From positions 1 through 45,554 of the IMG/VR virus record IMGVR_UViG_3300021090_000044: a stretch of DNA of 45,554 nt; one strand, written 5' to 3'. Every line of letters starts with the position of its first letter. Within the stretch, counting starts at the first letter, position 1. Of this stretch, positions 7,123-14,264 are shown piece after piece. The notes beneath the pieces are model-generated. The model saw nothing but the letters and a program-made list of their open reading frames with translations, made no database searches and was not told where the DNA came from. The stretch comes from a virus. A program made the translations under genes and the position numbers.

Positions 7123-7541
7123 GCCGTTACCTGATCCAGCGCCATCTTGCCGAGATCGTCTAAGGTCAAGGGGCGGGGAGATTTTCCGGCGGGCTTAGAG
7201 TTCGGGAAGGTGGTCACGTCGTTGGCCACGATGCGTATTACTCCGGTGTCGCCAGTTTCCTCGCCCTGCCAATAAATCTCGCCGTTCGCGGTGATACCGC
7301 GCTGATCGAGCCAATCACCACATAGCCATTGAAGCTGTTCGGCGTACTCGTAGAACTTTTCATTGCCGTCCCATACGATGTGCTCCAGCGTATCAGCAGG
7401 AACCCATTGGAAATAGGCGTCGATCCCGGTGGATGACTTGGCGTCGTTGCTGGCAGCTATCTCCAGCAACTCCTTCGCCTCTGCCATGGTCAGCTTGCGG
7501 CCAAGCTTCACGGCGCCGGTAAACTCTGTCGTGTATCCCAT
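7116..7541 (-). CDS. Phage protein of the MGYTTEF type
   Basis: A 141-residue protein from the ATG at 7541, preceded by AGGAGAG; the frame continues upstream to 7634 without a better site. The opening MGYTTEFTGAVKLGRKLT matches a small-protein family found in many phages (typically MGYTTDF-G-x-F), whose function is unknown. Trp-rich middle (Q-L-Q-W-L-C-G-D-W-L). The stop TAG is part of an intercistronic repeat. Confidence 0.7.
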   Translation of the reverse strand: MGYTTEFTGAVKLGRKLTMAEAKELLEIAASNDAKSSTGIDAYFQWVPADTLEHIVWDGNEKFYEYAEQLQWLCGDWLDQRGITANGEIYWQGEETGDTGVIRIVANDVTTFPNSKPAGKSPRPLTLDDLGKMALDQVTAA

Positions 7542-7594
7542 CGTTCTCTCCTGTTTTACTGTTTCGAATAGTAGGCCGGTCTGGGGTGGCAAAC

Positions 7595-8008
7595 TTAACA
7601 ACCACCAGTCAGGGTTCGGCCTCCGACAACCCATTCGGGCAGGTGGCCGAGCTTCTTTTCAACCTCGTGGGAACTGAACCAAACAAGTGCATCGCGCAGT
7701 CGATTATAGCCCTCAGTCGTAGGAGCGTAGAGCTTGGTTCCGACGTCGATAGTCACGTTGGGATCCGTCTCAATGATGTTTGTCCAGCCTGGCTGGTTGT
7801 TGTTGATCAGGGTCGCGACAGGCTCGACACCGGGGAACTGCTCAATGAAATCGATGCGCTCCTCCAAATCGCTCAGGTATTCCTCCTCAGGATTTGGGGC
7901 CTCCCATGTTCCCGTAGCCGGGTCTTGTTTGAAGTGCGCCCGGAAATAGTCATCGCGTTCCTTGCGGAAGTGAGTGAGTAGGGCTGTCTTTGAGATTAGT
8001 TCGTCCAT
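7595..8008 (-). CDS. Hypothetical protein
   Basis: A 137-residue soluble protein. The ATG at 8008 is preferred over the GTG at 8017 because GTGGGG lies just upstream. The N-terminal half is helical and charged (EEEYLSDLEERIDFIEQF), followed by V-A-T-L-I-N-N-N-Q-P-G-W. The 5' end overlaps the zinc-ribbon gene by 14 nt. No family recognised. Confidence 0.6.
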   Translation of the reverse strand: MDELISKTALLTHFRKERDDYFRAHFKQDPATGTWEAPNPEEEYLSDLEERIDFIEQFPGVEPVATLINNNQPGWTNIIETDPNVTIDVGTKLYAPTTEGYNRLRDALVWFSSHEVEKKLGHLPEWVVGGRTLTGGC

Positions 8009-8237
8009 GGACCCCACTCTCCATCGCTGGCGGCTTCTTCAGACACGGCCGTCGCGAAGACATACCGGACGCTGGTGACGCAAACGAACTCTTTCCCGCA
8101 GTCTGAACAATCGAACGTCGTGTGCCCGTCATCTTCGTAGTTGAGCGACAAGGGACGGTCATCAGTCCAGACCTTGAAATCGGTTCCACAGTGGGGCATT
8201 TCGGAAGCTCGTTTCCCCAGTAGTCAATCGAATCCAT
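7996..8237 (-). pseudogene. Zinc-ribbon protein gene with a one-base frameshift
   Basis: The strong AAGGAG site at 8244-8249 leads into an ATG at 8237 reading M-D-S-I-D-Y-W-G-N-E-L-P-K-C-P. The frame then runs off, while the -1 related frame continues H-C-G-T-D-F-K-V-W and on to C-S-D-C-G-K-E-F. Adding one base in the G-run at 8193-8196 restores a single protein with C-P-H-C and C-S-D-C knuckles, a typical zinc ribbon. Either the gene is genuinely broken or a base was lost in a homopolymer. An internal ATG at 8199 could start a shorter product lacking the first Cys. Restored protein about 81 residues. Confidence 0.65.
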
Positions 8238-8276
8238 CATTTGCTCCTTCAGTGTTTCGGTTGGCCGGCCAGATCG

Positions 8277-8591
8277 CTAGGCGGCGCGTTCGGATTGGAC
8301 CTCATCCCAAAAACGGACGTCGACCATCCGGTAATGATCGTCGTCGCCGGGCTCCATGCCGGTGATCGCGCGGAAGCCTGCTTCGTCAACGGCGATTGTG
8401 TCGCTCAAATCGCCATGGGAGTTATGATAATCGAGCAGGAAGCGGGCCTGCTTGATGTCGACCCCGAACGGGCGCCATCTCCGGAATTCGGCGAAGGTCG
8501 CGGCGTTGGTGTCGGCCGAACGACGAAGGCCGGTCTGGCGGGCGTTGTCATCCTTATCGATGTAGATCAGTTCCATAAAGCTCGTTGCCAT
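8277..8591 (-). CDS. Hypothetical protein
   Basis: A 104-residue protein beginning M-A-T-S-F-M-E-L-I-Y-I-D-K-D-D-N. It contains R-F-L-L-D-Y-H-N and a C-terminal V-D-V-R-F-W-D-E-V. The Shine-Dalgarno is weak (AAAGGG), so the start could be the ATG at 8576. Its stop TAG begins an intercistronic repeat. Function unknown. Confidence 0.6.
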   Translation of the reverse strand: MATSFMELIYIDKDDNARQTGLRRSADTNAATFAEFRRWRPFGVDIKQARFLLDYHNSHGDLSDTIAVDEAGFRAITGMEPGDDDHYRMVDVRFWDEVQSERAA

Positions 8592-8622
8592 CGTTGGCCC
8601 TTTCTGTCTGTTTGAATGATCG

Positions 8623-8817
8623 CTATGCGACTTCGGCCCTGTCTTCGTCGGTCCACTCGACCGTCATGGAACCGTTAGCCATTGACGTCCATTTGGTCGT
8701 ACCGGCGTTCCCGACATACTGCGGCGCCGGGATGTCCTTGGCTCTGAGCTGCGCACAAAGAGCCTCGGCGACCTCATTCTTGGTCCATGTGTACGTTCGA
8801 GAAATCCTGCGGTTCAT
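8623..8817 (-). CDS. Small hypothetical protein
   Basis: A 64-residue protein, M-N-R-R-I-S-R-T-Y-T-W-T-K-N-E-V-A-E-A-L, basic at the N-terminus and acidic at the end. Start 8817 overlaps the stop of the 44-residue gene upstream (TGATG), with a GGGGGAAG site. N-terminal residues resemble a helix followed by beta strands. No family recognised. Confidence 0.55.
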   Translation of the reverse strand: MNRRISRTYTWTKNEVAEALCAQLRAKDIPAPQYVGNAGTTKWTSMANGSMTVEWTDEDRAEVA

Positions 8818-8951
8818 CACTTCCCCCTCGCCAGCGCTTCGACTTGCACGCCCATCATCCACGGCAGGTTCTGGGTCGGGTGCTTGGCCCATGAGCGGTT
8901 GCCCGTGGTATCAGCGTTTTCCAAATCTCGATTTGTTCTATCGTTCTGCAT
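8817..8951 (-). CDS. 44-residue protein downstream of the int region
   Basis: Starts M-Q-N-D-R-T-N-R-D-L-E-N-A and ends V-E-A-L-A-R-G-K. GGAAGGTG lies about 8 nt before the ATG and the TGA overlaps the next ATG. Its first codons contain a GTTTTCCAAATC element (8916-8927) shared with the integrase 3' end, so the gene lies in the putative attP arm. Hydrophilic, function unknown. Confidence 0.5.
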   Translation of the reverse strand: MQNDRTNRDLENADTTGNRSWAKHPTQNLPWMMGVQVEALARGK

Positions 8952-9098
8952 CGTGAATTCACCTTCCGTTTTCCAAAAATCGACAGTTAAAACAGGTGCG
9001 GGACGACATTCTCAGCATCCTCCCTACTGCTTTATCTAGTTGTTTATTCTATCACTTTTATCGATTTGGAAAACCTGGACCTTCCCGTTTTCCAAATC
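8916..9098. other. Putative attP / integrase arm-site region
   Basis: The 10-mer GTTTTCCAAA occurs at 8916, 8968 and 9087 on the plus strand and inverted at 9065-9074. The 12-mer GTTTTCCAAATC is exact at 8916-8927 and 9087-9098, and exact inverted at 9063-9074. The cluster spans the 3' end of int and an AT-rich, gene-free stretch (8952-9035). Repeated short sites flanking an AT-rich core next to int are typical of phage attachment sites. The core cannot be identified without the host sequence. The pair 9063-9074/9087-9098 also makes a 12-bp hairpin inside the int coding end. Confidence 0.5.
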
Positions 9099-10175
9099 TT
9101 GTTCTGTTCTCGTTCGCTGTGCCCACAAGAAAGCGATCTTGTTTTCCTGCTCAACATGACGCGTGTAGTGGCCTCCCATGCGGCTGTCGCGATCGCCGAG
9201 TGCCGCAGCCACCTGGTCATCGTTGGCGCCGGTCAAGCGCTTGATCTCGGCTGCGAACGTGACTCGTAGGCCGTGCTCGGTCAGGCCCTTGCCCACCAAT
9301 CCATTGCGTGCGAGCTCGGTCAGGAAGTTGCTGGACCGTCTTTGAAGCTGGAGCTCGTTCTCCCATGGTTTGCCATTGCGGCGGATCGCGATCGGGCCGT
9401 CTTTTGTGCGGACCTTGAGCGATGCCAGGAAGGCCTGGAGCTCCATCGATGCGGGGAACCAGTGCTCCTCTGCGTTTTTCTTGTGCCGCATGCGGAAGCA
9501 CATGCCAAAGCGCGGATCTGGCTGGTAGTTCGGCCAAGCCACCACCACGACGCTCTGGCTGCGGTAGCCCATATGCCGCGCGAGCATGTAGACGATCTTA
9601 AGCGCCATCGGAGCTCGTTCCATGACGACTAGCCATTCCTCCGGTCGCCATTCACGGTTCGCATTCGGGTCGGCCTTGTAGGCTCGCTTGATGCCCTGCG
9701 CCGGGTTCGAGGCAATCCATCCCCGCGGAATCGCCAGCGAGAACATGGTCGACAGCGCGGTCATCATCCTGTCGGCAAACGCCGGCCATTTGGCCTGGAT
9801 GCAACGGTCCCGCGCCTCGTAGATGCCGGCGGTCGTGATGTCGGAAAGCAGGAAATCAAATTCCGGTTCCAGGAAGTTGAGACTATCCGAATACTGTTTC
9901 TTGACAGCCGAGCTGAGTTCCTTGAACTCGGAGCACTTGTCTGGGTCGGTGTACCATGCCACTAGCCAGCCTAGCGTCTGGGGCGGATAGGTTCTCGGCC
10001 GGCGGCGCCGGACATTGTAGGCGCCAATCATATCGGGCTCAGCGAGCTTCTTTTTGAGCTCAGCCTTGTTGCCCTCAAACCCGCGCACGATTGCGTCGCC
10101 GGTCGCCCGGATATAGACGTAATACTTGCCCCGAGCTCGGACGATTTTAAGTCCTTTCAGCCGCACCTTGACCAC
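9036..10175 (-). CDS. int: Tyrosine-family integrase
   Basis: A 379-residue site-specific recombinase that would integrate and excise the phage genome. Catalytic-domain landmarks in order: Arg in H-M-G-Y-R-S-Q-S, the L-T-E-H-G-L-R-V-T-F box (His and Arg), and G-G-H-Y-T-R-H carrying the nucleophilic Tyr near residue 337. N-terminal arm-binding and core-binding domains precede (residues 1-60, 65-165). GTG start at 10175 with GGGAGAG 5 nt upstream; it overlaps the excisionase-like gene by 29 nt, so both are co-translated from the leftward transcript. Length fits the family. Confidence 0.92.
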   Translation of the reverse strand: MVKVRLKGLKIVRARGKYYVYIRATGDAIVRGFEGNKAELKKKLAEPDMIGAYNVRRRRPRTYPPQTLGWLVAWYTDPDKCSEFKELSSAVKKQYSDSLNFLEPEFDFLLSDITTAGIYEARDRCIQAKWPAFADRMMTALSTMFSLAIPRGWIASNPAQGIKRAYKADPNANREWRPEEWLVVMERAPMALKIVYMLARHMGYRSQSVVVVAWPNYQPDPRFGMCFRMRHKKNAEEHWFPASMELQAFLASLKVRTKDGPIAIRRNGKPWENELQLQRRSSNFLTELARNGLVGKGLTEHGLRVTFAAEIKRLTGANDDQVAAALGDRDSRMGGHYTRHVEQENKIAFLWAQRTRTEQDLENGKVQVFQIDKSDRINN

Positions 10176-10395
10176 CTAGTCTCTCCCCAAACCGTTTGCC
10201 GGTCGGGGATGATTGCTTGTTCGGGTCCAAAGACAAGAGCCAATTATCCAGGCTGGTGCGAAGCCAGCGGTTCCCTCTTGTGGATTCCGTGAATGAAATG
10301 GGCTTGACCGGGCACTTTTCTTTGAACGTATCGACGGAGAGGCCGGTGTATTCGGCTGCCTGATCAAGACGAAGTGCTGCCGGCCAAAGTGTCAT
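10147..10395 (-). CDS. Excisionase / AlpA-like DNA-binding protein
   Basis: An 82-residue protein with a MerR/AlpA-like helix-turn-helix at the N-terminus: LRLDQAAEYTGLSVDTFKEK, followed by a wing-like segment with R-G-N-R-W-L-R. This fold is usual for phage Xis proteins, which bend DNA at attP and steer the integrase towards excision. It overlaps int and is joined to the upstream gene by a TAATG overlap. The divergence from the classical motif leaves open a general regulator role. Confidence 0.7.
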   Translation of the reverse strand: MTLWPAALRLDQAAEYTGLSVDTFKEKCPVKPISFTESTRGNRWLRTSLDNWLLSLDPNKQSSPTGKRFGERLGGQGAAERT

Positions 10396-10934
10396 TACCA
10401 GCCGATCCTCTGTTTCCGTTCAGCAACGAGCGACGCGAAATAGGCATCCTTTTCCGCCTTGCTTTGCGGAGTGCGGGGTCTTTGCCTTGCGGCGGGCTCA
10501 GGCTCGACTGCCGCAGGCGTCGCTTCCTTGGCGTCCCTGTCGATGTCGTCCTGCAGAAACATGAACCAATATTCGCATAAGCAAAGCTGGACCTCGTTCT
10601 CTCCATACCGATCGTAGACGAAGAGATTGACGTCGAATTCGTAGTCATCGAGATAGAACCAGATCCAAGCATAGTCATAGAGTTTCTCGGGGCTCAGCTT
10701 ATTGCTGTCCTCGACTTCGTATAGATTGAAGGTTCCCGGGATGTTAGGATCATCATGTGGCGTATAGGACCACGCGTCGGGCCGGCGCTCAAACCGGTCA
10801 ACGTCGCAAAGCTCGATGTCCAACTGGTCAGCGATATTCCTAAGAAATTCGTTTATGCCGGTTGTGTGCAGTATCTCGCTGGGGTGCCGCGCCTTGATCT
10901 TGGCGACAGACAATTCATGAACGGTTCTAGTCAT
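10395..10934 (-). CDS. Hypothetical protein upstream of Xis
   Basis: A 179-residue protein, acidic and aromatic in the middle (Y-D-Y-A-W-I-W-F-Y-L-D-D-Y-E-F-D-V), then a Pro/Ala linker (T-P-A-A-V-E-P-E-P-A-A) and a basic tail. The ATG has AGGAG 11 nt upstream, inside a 22-codon leader frame. No family recognised. The acidic aromatic surface resembles DNA-mimic or anti-host proteins, but this is only a compositional remark. Confidence 0.65.
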   Translation of the reverse strand: MTRTVHELSVAKIKARHPSEILHTTGINEFLRNIADQLDIELCDVDRFERRPDAWSYTPHDDPNIPGTFNLYEVEDSNKLSPEKLYDYAWIWFYLDDYEFDVNLFVYDRYGENEVQLCLCEYWFMFLQDDIDRDAKEATPAAVEPEPAARQRPRTPQSKAEKDAYFASLVAERKQRIGW

Positions 10935-10937
10935 ATC

Positions 10938-11006
10938 TCAAATACTCCTATTCAGGTACAGCTTGCCCTGTTCGTGCTCGACCGCCTCGGGTGCCGGGGT
11001 GGTCAT
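10938..11006 (-). CDS. 22-codon leader or mini-gene
   Basis: An ATGA overlap with the upstream stop (11003-11006) opens a frame of 22 codons (MTTPAPEAVEHEQGKLYLNR and two more) that ends 3 nt before the next ATG. It contains the ribosome-binding site of that gene. It may serve only to couple translation, or be a micropeptide. Confidence 0.35.
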   Translation of the reverse strand: MTTPAPEAVEHEQGKLYLNRSI

Positions 11007-11257
11007 CTCGTCTCGGATCCCGCGTTGTCGGTCCACGTTGTAGTGCCGTCCGGGTTTTGCGTCATTTGTGGTTCATGCCTTTGACTCTTCAAAGCGTTGC
11101 GCAGACGCCCGTAAGAGTGGCCGATCGGCGTCCCGTCCATATTGTAGGACCATCGCCCGCATTCGATCTCGACGGTTTTCATGTCCGCTTCGTTGGGCCA
11201 AACAACACTTGCCGGCTTGCCATTCCAGGTCTCGATAGGCTTTGACCAGTCAATCAT
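11003..11257 (-). CDS. Small Trp-rich hypothetical protein
   Basis: An 84-residue protein beginning M-I-D-W-S-K-P-I-E-T-W-N-G-K-P-A. Proteins opening with D-W-S-K-P-I-x-T are common in phages and act on no known substrate. The C-terminus is Thr/Trp-rich (T-T-T-W-T-D-N). Start preceded by an AAAGAGC-type site. Function unknown. Confidence 0.6.
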   Translation of the reverse strand: MIDWSKPIETWNGKPASVVWPNEADMKTVEIECGRWSYNMDGTPIGHSYGRLRNALKSQRHEPQMTQNPDGTTTWTDNAGSETR

Positions 11258-11279
11258 GCTTTGCTCTTTCGATTTTTCG

Positions 11280-11675
11280 TCAAGTCCGCTGGGGTGCGAC
11301 GCCCAATAGGCGCATCCACCAAGTTTGCGGCCGTCGTGTGCCGCGCCTAAGCATATCCCTCAGTAACGGCGATCGATACCAAGCGCGCCTATGCGACGCT
11401 CTGGATTCGATGATCTCCCAGTTCTCCCGCAGGGCTTGGCGCTGGTTGTGAATGCGCTTTTCCATCCGCAATATTCGGGCCTGCCGTTCTTCCATCGGTG
11501 TCTCGGGTATGCCGGCGACAATCGCGTCAGCGATATTGACGAGCAAGTCGTTTTTGATCGGCGTGCCATCTATGCTCCGAGCCCATTTTCGGTTGTGGGG
11601 TTTGGCCGCCCATGCGTCGAAACCGGCGTGAGCCATATCAAGCGCGCGTCCCCATTTGATTACTGGTGCGGTCAC
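11280..11675 (-). CDS. Basic helical hypothetical protein
   Basis: A 131-residue protein with a GTG start that overlaps the previous stop (GTGA). Residues 60-95 are strongly helical and charged (E-E-R-Q-A-R-I-L-R-M-E-K-R-I-H-N-Q-R); the tail is basic with several Trp. It may bind nucleic acid. No family recognised. Confidence 0.6.
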   Translation of the reverse strand: MTAPVIKWGRALDMAHAGFDAWAAKPHNRKWARSIDGTPIKNDLLVNIADAIVAGIPETPMEERQARILRMEKRIHNQRQALRENWEIIESRASHRRAWYRSPLLRDMLRRGTRRPQTWWMRLLGVAPQRT

Positions 11676-11938
11676 TTTCGGTCTCCAGAAGAAAAAGAAA
11701 GTGCGGCGCGCCCCTCATCGGTGATGCGATAGGTATTGTTCGCGATCGAATGGCGCACCAGCCCTCGCGACGATAGCCTGCGAAGCATGCGCTGAACTTC
11801 CACGCTAGTTGGCTGTGGCGTGTCTCCAATAAGTGCAGCGACCTCGAACGGCGCTTTCCAGTCGTCAACGCATTCAAGATAGCGACGTGCGCGGCCGGTC
11901 AGATTGATAGCCCTCGGGACAAATCCTGCGTCACTCAT
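11672..11938 (-). CDS. Winged-helix-like DNA-binding protein
   Basis: An 88-residue protein with a MarR-like pattern: F-E-V-A-A-L-I-G, then VEVQRMLRRLSSRGLVR (recognition helix and turn) and Y-R-I-T-D-E-G-R-A-A-L (wing end). The V-x-R-x-L-x-x-L-x-x-R-G-L-V-R pattern is diagnostic of small winged helices. Overlaps both neighbours by 4 nt. Possibly a regulator of host or phage genes. Confidence 0.65.
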   Translation of the reverse strand: MSDAGFVPRAINLTGRARRYLECVDDWKAPFEVAALIGDTPQPTSVEVQRMLRRLSSRGLVRHSIANNTYRITDEGRAALSFSSGDRK

Positions 11939-12156
11939 GTTTCGCTCTTATGGTTTCCGGAATAATTAGCGAGCGCCTGTATCTTCTCGGCAATGGTTGT
12001 GCAGGCCAAATCCCAAGGTGTTCCGCGTTCGCAACGCTGTTCATAGATGACCTGAACGCATTCTTTGATCGTGGCCTCGCGAGTCATCCGAACAATAGTA
12101 GCTTCATAGCGCGCCCGATCCGCAGCAACGATTTCTCCGAGTTCAGATTCAGTCAT
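11935..12156 (-). CDS. Small hypothetical protein
   Basis: A 73-residue helical protein from the ATG at 12156 (MTESELGEIVAADRARYEAT). The upstream extension to 12234 lies within the neighbouring gene. AAAAGAGCGAAGC immediately before the ATG is a repeated leader of this sub-operon (see 12154-12171). Two Cys (E-C-V-Q-V, Q-R-C-E-R). Unknown function. Confidence 0.55.
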   Translation of the reverse strand: MTESELGEIVAADRARYEATIVRMTREATIKECVQVIYEQRCERGTPWDLACTTIAEKIQALANYSGNHKSET

Positions 12157-12410
12157 GCTTCGCTCTTTTGGATACCGGAAGTGATCGCAAGAACCGCTTC
12201 CCGATAGCGAGATCGCAGCAGCAAATCCGGACACGGATTATCTACCTCTGACATAAAGTCAAAATAGAGATCCCCGGGGCGTACCCCATGCGTCCGAAGA
12301 TATGCACGATGAACCGCAATCGCCCGTTCTCGCGCGCCGGCTACGTACCTTGCACAATCTCCAATGTCGCGCTTGTCGGCATCGGTGAGAACATCAACTG
12401 GCTTGCTCAT
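12153..12410 (-). CDS. Small hypothetical protein
   Basis: An 85-residue protein starting MSKPVDVLTDADKRDIGDC, helical with A-R-Y-V-A-G-A-R-E-R-A. It is joined to both neighbours by 4-nt ATGA overlaps. No family recognised. Confidence 0.55.
   Translation of the reverse strand: MSKPVDVLTDADKRDIGDCARYVAGARERAIAVHRAYLRTHGVRPGDLYFDFMSEVDNPCPDLLLRSRYREAVLAITSGIQKSEA
12154..12171 (-). repeat. Second intercistronic leader repeat (AAAGAGCGAAGC-ATG)
   Basis: Minus-strand reading gives A-A-A-A-G-A-G-C-G-A-A-G-C-A-T-G. Closely related leaders precede the ATGs at 11257, 11938, 12410 and 18128 (AAGAGCGAAAC, AAAGAGCGA, AGAGCGAAG). In this family AGAG takes the place of a classical AGGAG site. The repetition suggests gene-plus-leader duplication or exchange as a unit. 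Confidence 0.6.
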
Positions 12411-12637
12411 TCGCTCTTTCCTATTGCCGGAGACTGCGCGCCCGCCTCGTAATATTTTAGGAAGTGGCGGAAGATGTATTCGAGCGCCGCGTCATCGTAC
12501 ATGCCGCCAAGCCCGCTCTGCATCACAGCCAAGAAGGTGACGGCCGGTGGAGGCGAGTCCTTGATCGGAACATGGTCGATCAAGCGAAGCTTGCGGATCT
12601 TCTTGATGGCTGTAGCCAGAGCCGCATCGTCAATCAT
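12407..12637 (-). CDS. Small hypothetical protein
   Basis: A 76-residue protein (M-I-D-D-A-A-L-A-T-A-I-K-K-I-R-K-L-R), chosen from the ATG at 12637 with a GGGGA site and a 4-nt overlap with the gene upstream. Contains Y-I-F-R-H-F-L-K-Y-Y. Unknown function. Confidence 0.5.
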   Translation of the reverse strand: MIDDAALATAIKKIRKLRLIDHVPIKDSPPPAVTFLAVMQSGLGGMYDDAALEYIFRHFLKYYEAGAQSPAIGKSE

Positions 12638-12840
12638 GTTTGTCCCCGCGGACTTTCCACAGGAGGGCGCTGCCCCAGCCTGGTAAGCTGAACCCACTTC
12701 GGATCGCGCCGGTAAAGCAGCCCCAGCCCGCGCAGGCGAGGAACGACAGCGCGATATCTCGGCTTGAGACAGGTTATCCGCATCAGATCGACAGTTTTCA
12801 TCGCGTCAAGCAGTTGCAGCTCTAGTTTGGAGAGGATCAT
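12634..12840 (-). CDS. Small winged-helix-like protein
   Basis: A 68-residue protein: MILSKLELQLLDAMKTVDLM, then R-Y-R-A-V-V-P-R-L-R-G-L-G-L-L-Y-R and V-Q-L-T-R-L-G-Q. The spacing of hydrophobic residues and the final L-T-x-L-G resemble a compact winged helix, here with a long basic recognition helix. Probable DNA binder, moderate certainty. Confidence 0.5.
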   Translation of the reverse strand: MILSKLELQLLDAMKTVDLMRITCLKPRYRAVVPRLRGLGLLYRRDPKWVQLTRLGQRPPVESPRGQT

Positions 12841-13151
12841 TTTGCGGTCTCCGATGTTGGTGCAGAGGGCTCATGGGGGGTCTGAGACGGTAGCCTGAAA
12901 TCGTCGGGGTCAAGTGTCTCGCCGCGACGAAGGGCGCGTGACGCGCCGGCCATTGTGAGCCAGAAAACAGGGTCTCCACCGGTCAGTTGGGACCCTTTCT
13001 TGCCTCGCGCAAATCCCTTTTCAACCATGTCGCACCAAGCGACGTACTCGCTATGGCCCTCACCAGCAACAAAGTGGTTGCGGTATGATATCCGGTTCCG
13101 ATTTGGAAGACCTAGAGCGTGGCGAGCTAGTTCGATCTGTTCTTCTGTCAT
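12837..13151 (-). CDS. Conserved-looking hypothetical protein
   Basis: A 104-residue protein starting MTEEQIELARHALGLPNRNR, with S-Y-R-N-H-F-V-A-G-E-G-H and L-T-G-G-D-P-V-F-W-L-T. This pattern recurs in phages and prophages of Rhizobiales as an uncharacterised family. Ends in a 4-nt overlap. Function unknown. Confidence 0.65.
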   Translation of the reverse strand: MTEEQIELARHALGLPNRNRISYRNHFVAGEGHSEYVAWCDMVEKGFARGKKGSQLTGGDPVFWLTMAGASRALRRGETLDPDDFRLPSQTPHEPSAPTSETAK

Positions 13152-13442
13152 CTATTCCCCCTGTGGCCGGAGTGGGCGCGAATGCGAGTTGCCGAAATCA
13201 AGTGCCGTCTCTGCCAGTTCTCGTGACTGCGGGTCAGATGATTGCTTGGAGATGTAGGCCAGGGCCATGCGATAGTTTTCCATCTCCTCGCCGCCACTCG
13301 AACTCCGCGGTTGAGCGCGGCGGAGGCTGGTGATTTCGACTTGCATCTCTGTCACCGCGAGTAAGGCACCATAAAGCTCTTCAATCAGTTCATCTTTAGA
13401 AAATGAGCCTAACTTTTGCTTCAGCTGCATGATGTCAGTCAT
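13152..13442 (-). CDS. Hypothetical coiled protein
   Basis: A 96-residue protein beginning MTDIMQLKQKLGSFSKDELI, helical through residue 45, then a Gly/Ser-rich break (R-S-S-S-G-G-E-E-M) and a second helix. The stop is directly adjacent to the next start (no gap). Function unknown. Confidence 0.55.
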   Translation of the reverse strand: MTDIMQLKQKLGSFSKDELIEELYGALLAVTEMQVEITSLRRAQPRSSSGGEEMENYRMALAYISKQSSDPQSRELAETALDFGNSHSRPLRPQGE

Positions 13443-13897
13443 TTCCCACCTCGCTCAGGGTGCGACTGCGCGCTGCCGTTAAAGCCGGTTTCCTGCTCGA
13501 TCGTGGTCAAAAGGATCTCGCCAAGCCAAAAACCCCCGCCCTTGGTGTTCTCGATTACGGCCTGCCAAAGTGCAGCTAGGTCTGGCTTGCCCTCGTCATG
13601 GGCGATCTGGTGGAAGGCTTTGCCGACCGTCCGCGGACCCTGCGGTTGAGCGTCATCCAGAATATCGGCATTGAATTGCCTGTCTGAGGGGGCGCCCGCG
13701 AGTTCGTCGAGAAACACCCGCTTGGCGCGGTCCCATCCGTCATTTGGGCTCTGCGCGCTCTTGATCAGCGTTATCGCGCGGCCTAGTAGTTGCTGTACGT
13801 TGTCCATATTTCTTCCCGATGTCCTGAGATCAAACTTCCGGTAGATCATCTCGCACAAACTGTCATGAGTGCAGCCATCGAAGCTGAGGTCAGTCAT
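13439..13897 (-). CDS. Hypothetical protein with wDGNF-like helical domain
   Basis: A 152-residue protein from the ATG at 13897 (M-T-D-L-S-F-D-G-C-T-H-D), which has a GGAGAGG site; the upstream extension overlaps another gene. An internal ATG at 13807 (M-D-N-V-Q-Q-L-L-G-R-A-I-T-L-I) has GGGAAG and could give a shorter product. C-terminal half contains G-G-G-F-W-L-G-E-I-L-L. The domain name in the call only notes the Gly-Phe-Trp segment; no known family was recognised. Confidence 0.5.
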   Translation of the reverse strand: MTDLSFDGCTHDSLCEMIYRKFDLRTSGRNMDNVQQLLGRAITLIKSAQSPNDGWDRAKRVFLDELAGAPSDRQFNADILDDAQPQGPRTVGKAFHQIAHDEGKPDLAALWQAVIENTKGGGFWLGEILLTTIEQETGFNGSAQSHPERGGK

Positions 13898-14264
13898 TTG
13901 CCTCTCCTGCTGAGCTCGATGTGTCCGAAAGTGCGGCGGCTGCATGAAAGCGAAGTGCGTCAATCACCATCCGATGGTGCCGCTGGAAGTCTGGGCCATA
14001 TTCCTCGTAGCCGCTGGAAACCATCTTTTGCAGGCCCACCTCATATTCATTGGCGAGGATCAGCATCGCGTCCGATTGTTCATTCGACATGGTTTGCACT
14101 GCTGGAGTTTGGGCAAGAGCGAGATGGTCAGCGATCCATTGCGCAGCCTTGTTGAGTTCGGCCGCCTCCTGATCGAAGTCGCCTTCTTCCATCAGGTCGT
14201 GGCTGTAATCAGCCAGCCAGTTCGATAGCCGCGCGCCCTCGGTCTCGGGAGATATCTGGCTCAT
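13890..14264 (-). CDS. Hypothetical helical protein
   Basis: A 124-residue protein starting M-S-Q-I-S-P-E-T-E-G-A-R-L at 14264. The start is fixed by an ATGA overlap with the 31-residue gene upstream and by a GGGGG site. Acidic and helical, with H-H-R-M-V-I-D-A-L-R-F-H near the C-terminus. No family recognised. Confidence 0.55.
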   Translation of the reverse strand: MSQISPETEGARLSNWLADYSHDLMEEGDFDQEAAELNKAAQWIADHLALAQTPAVQTMSNEQSDAMLILANEYEVGLQKMVSSGYEEYGPDFQRHHRMVIDALRFHAAAALSDTSSSAGEAND

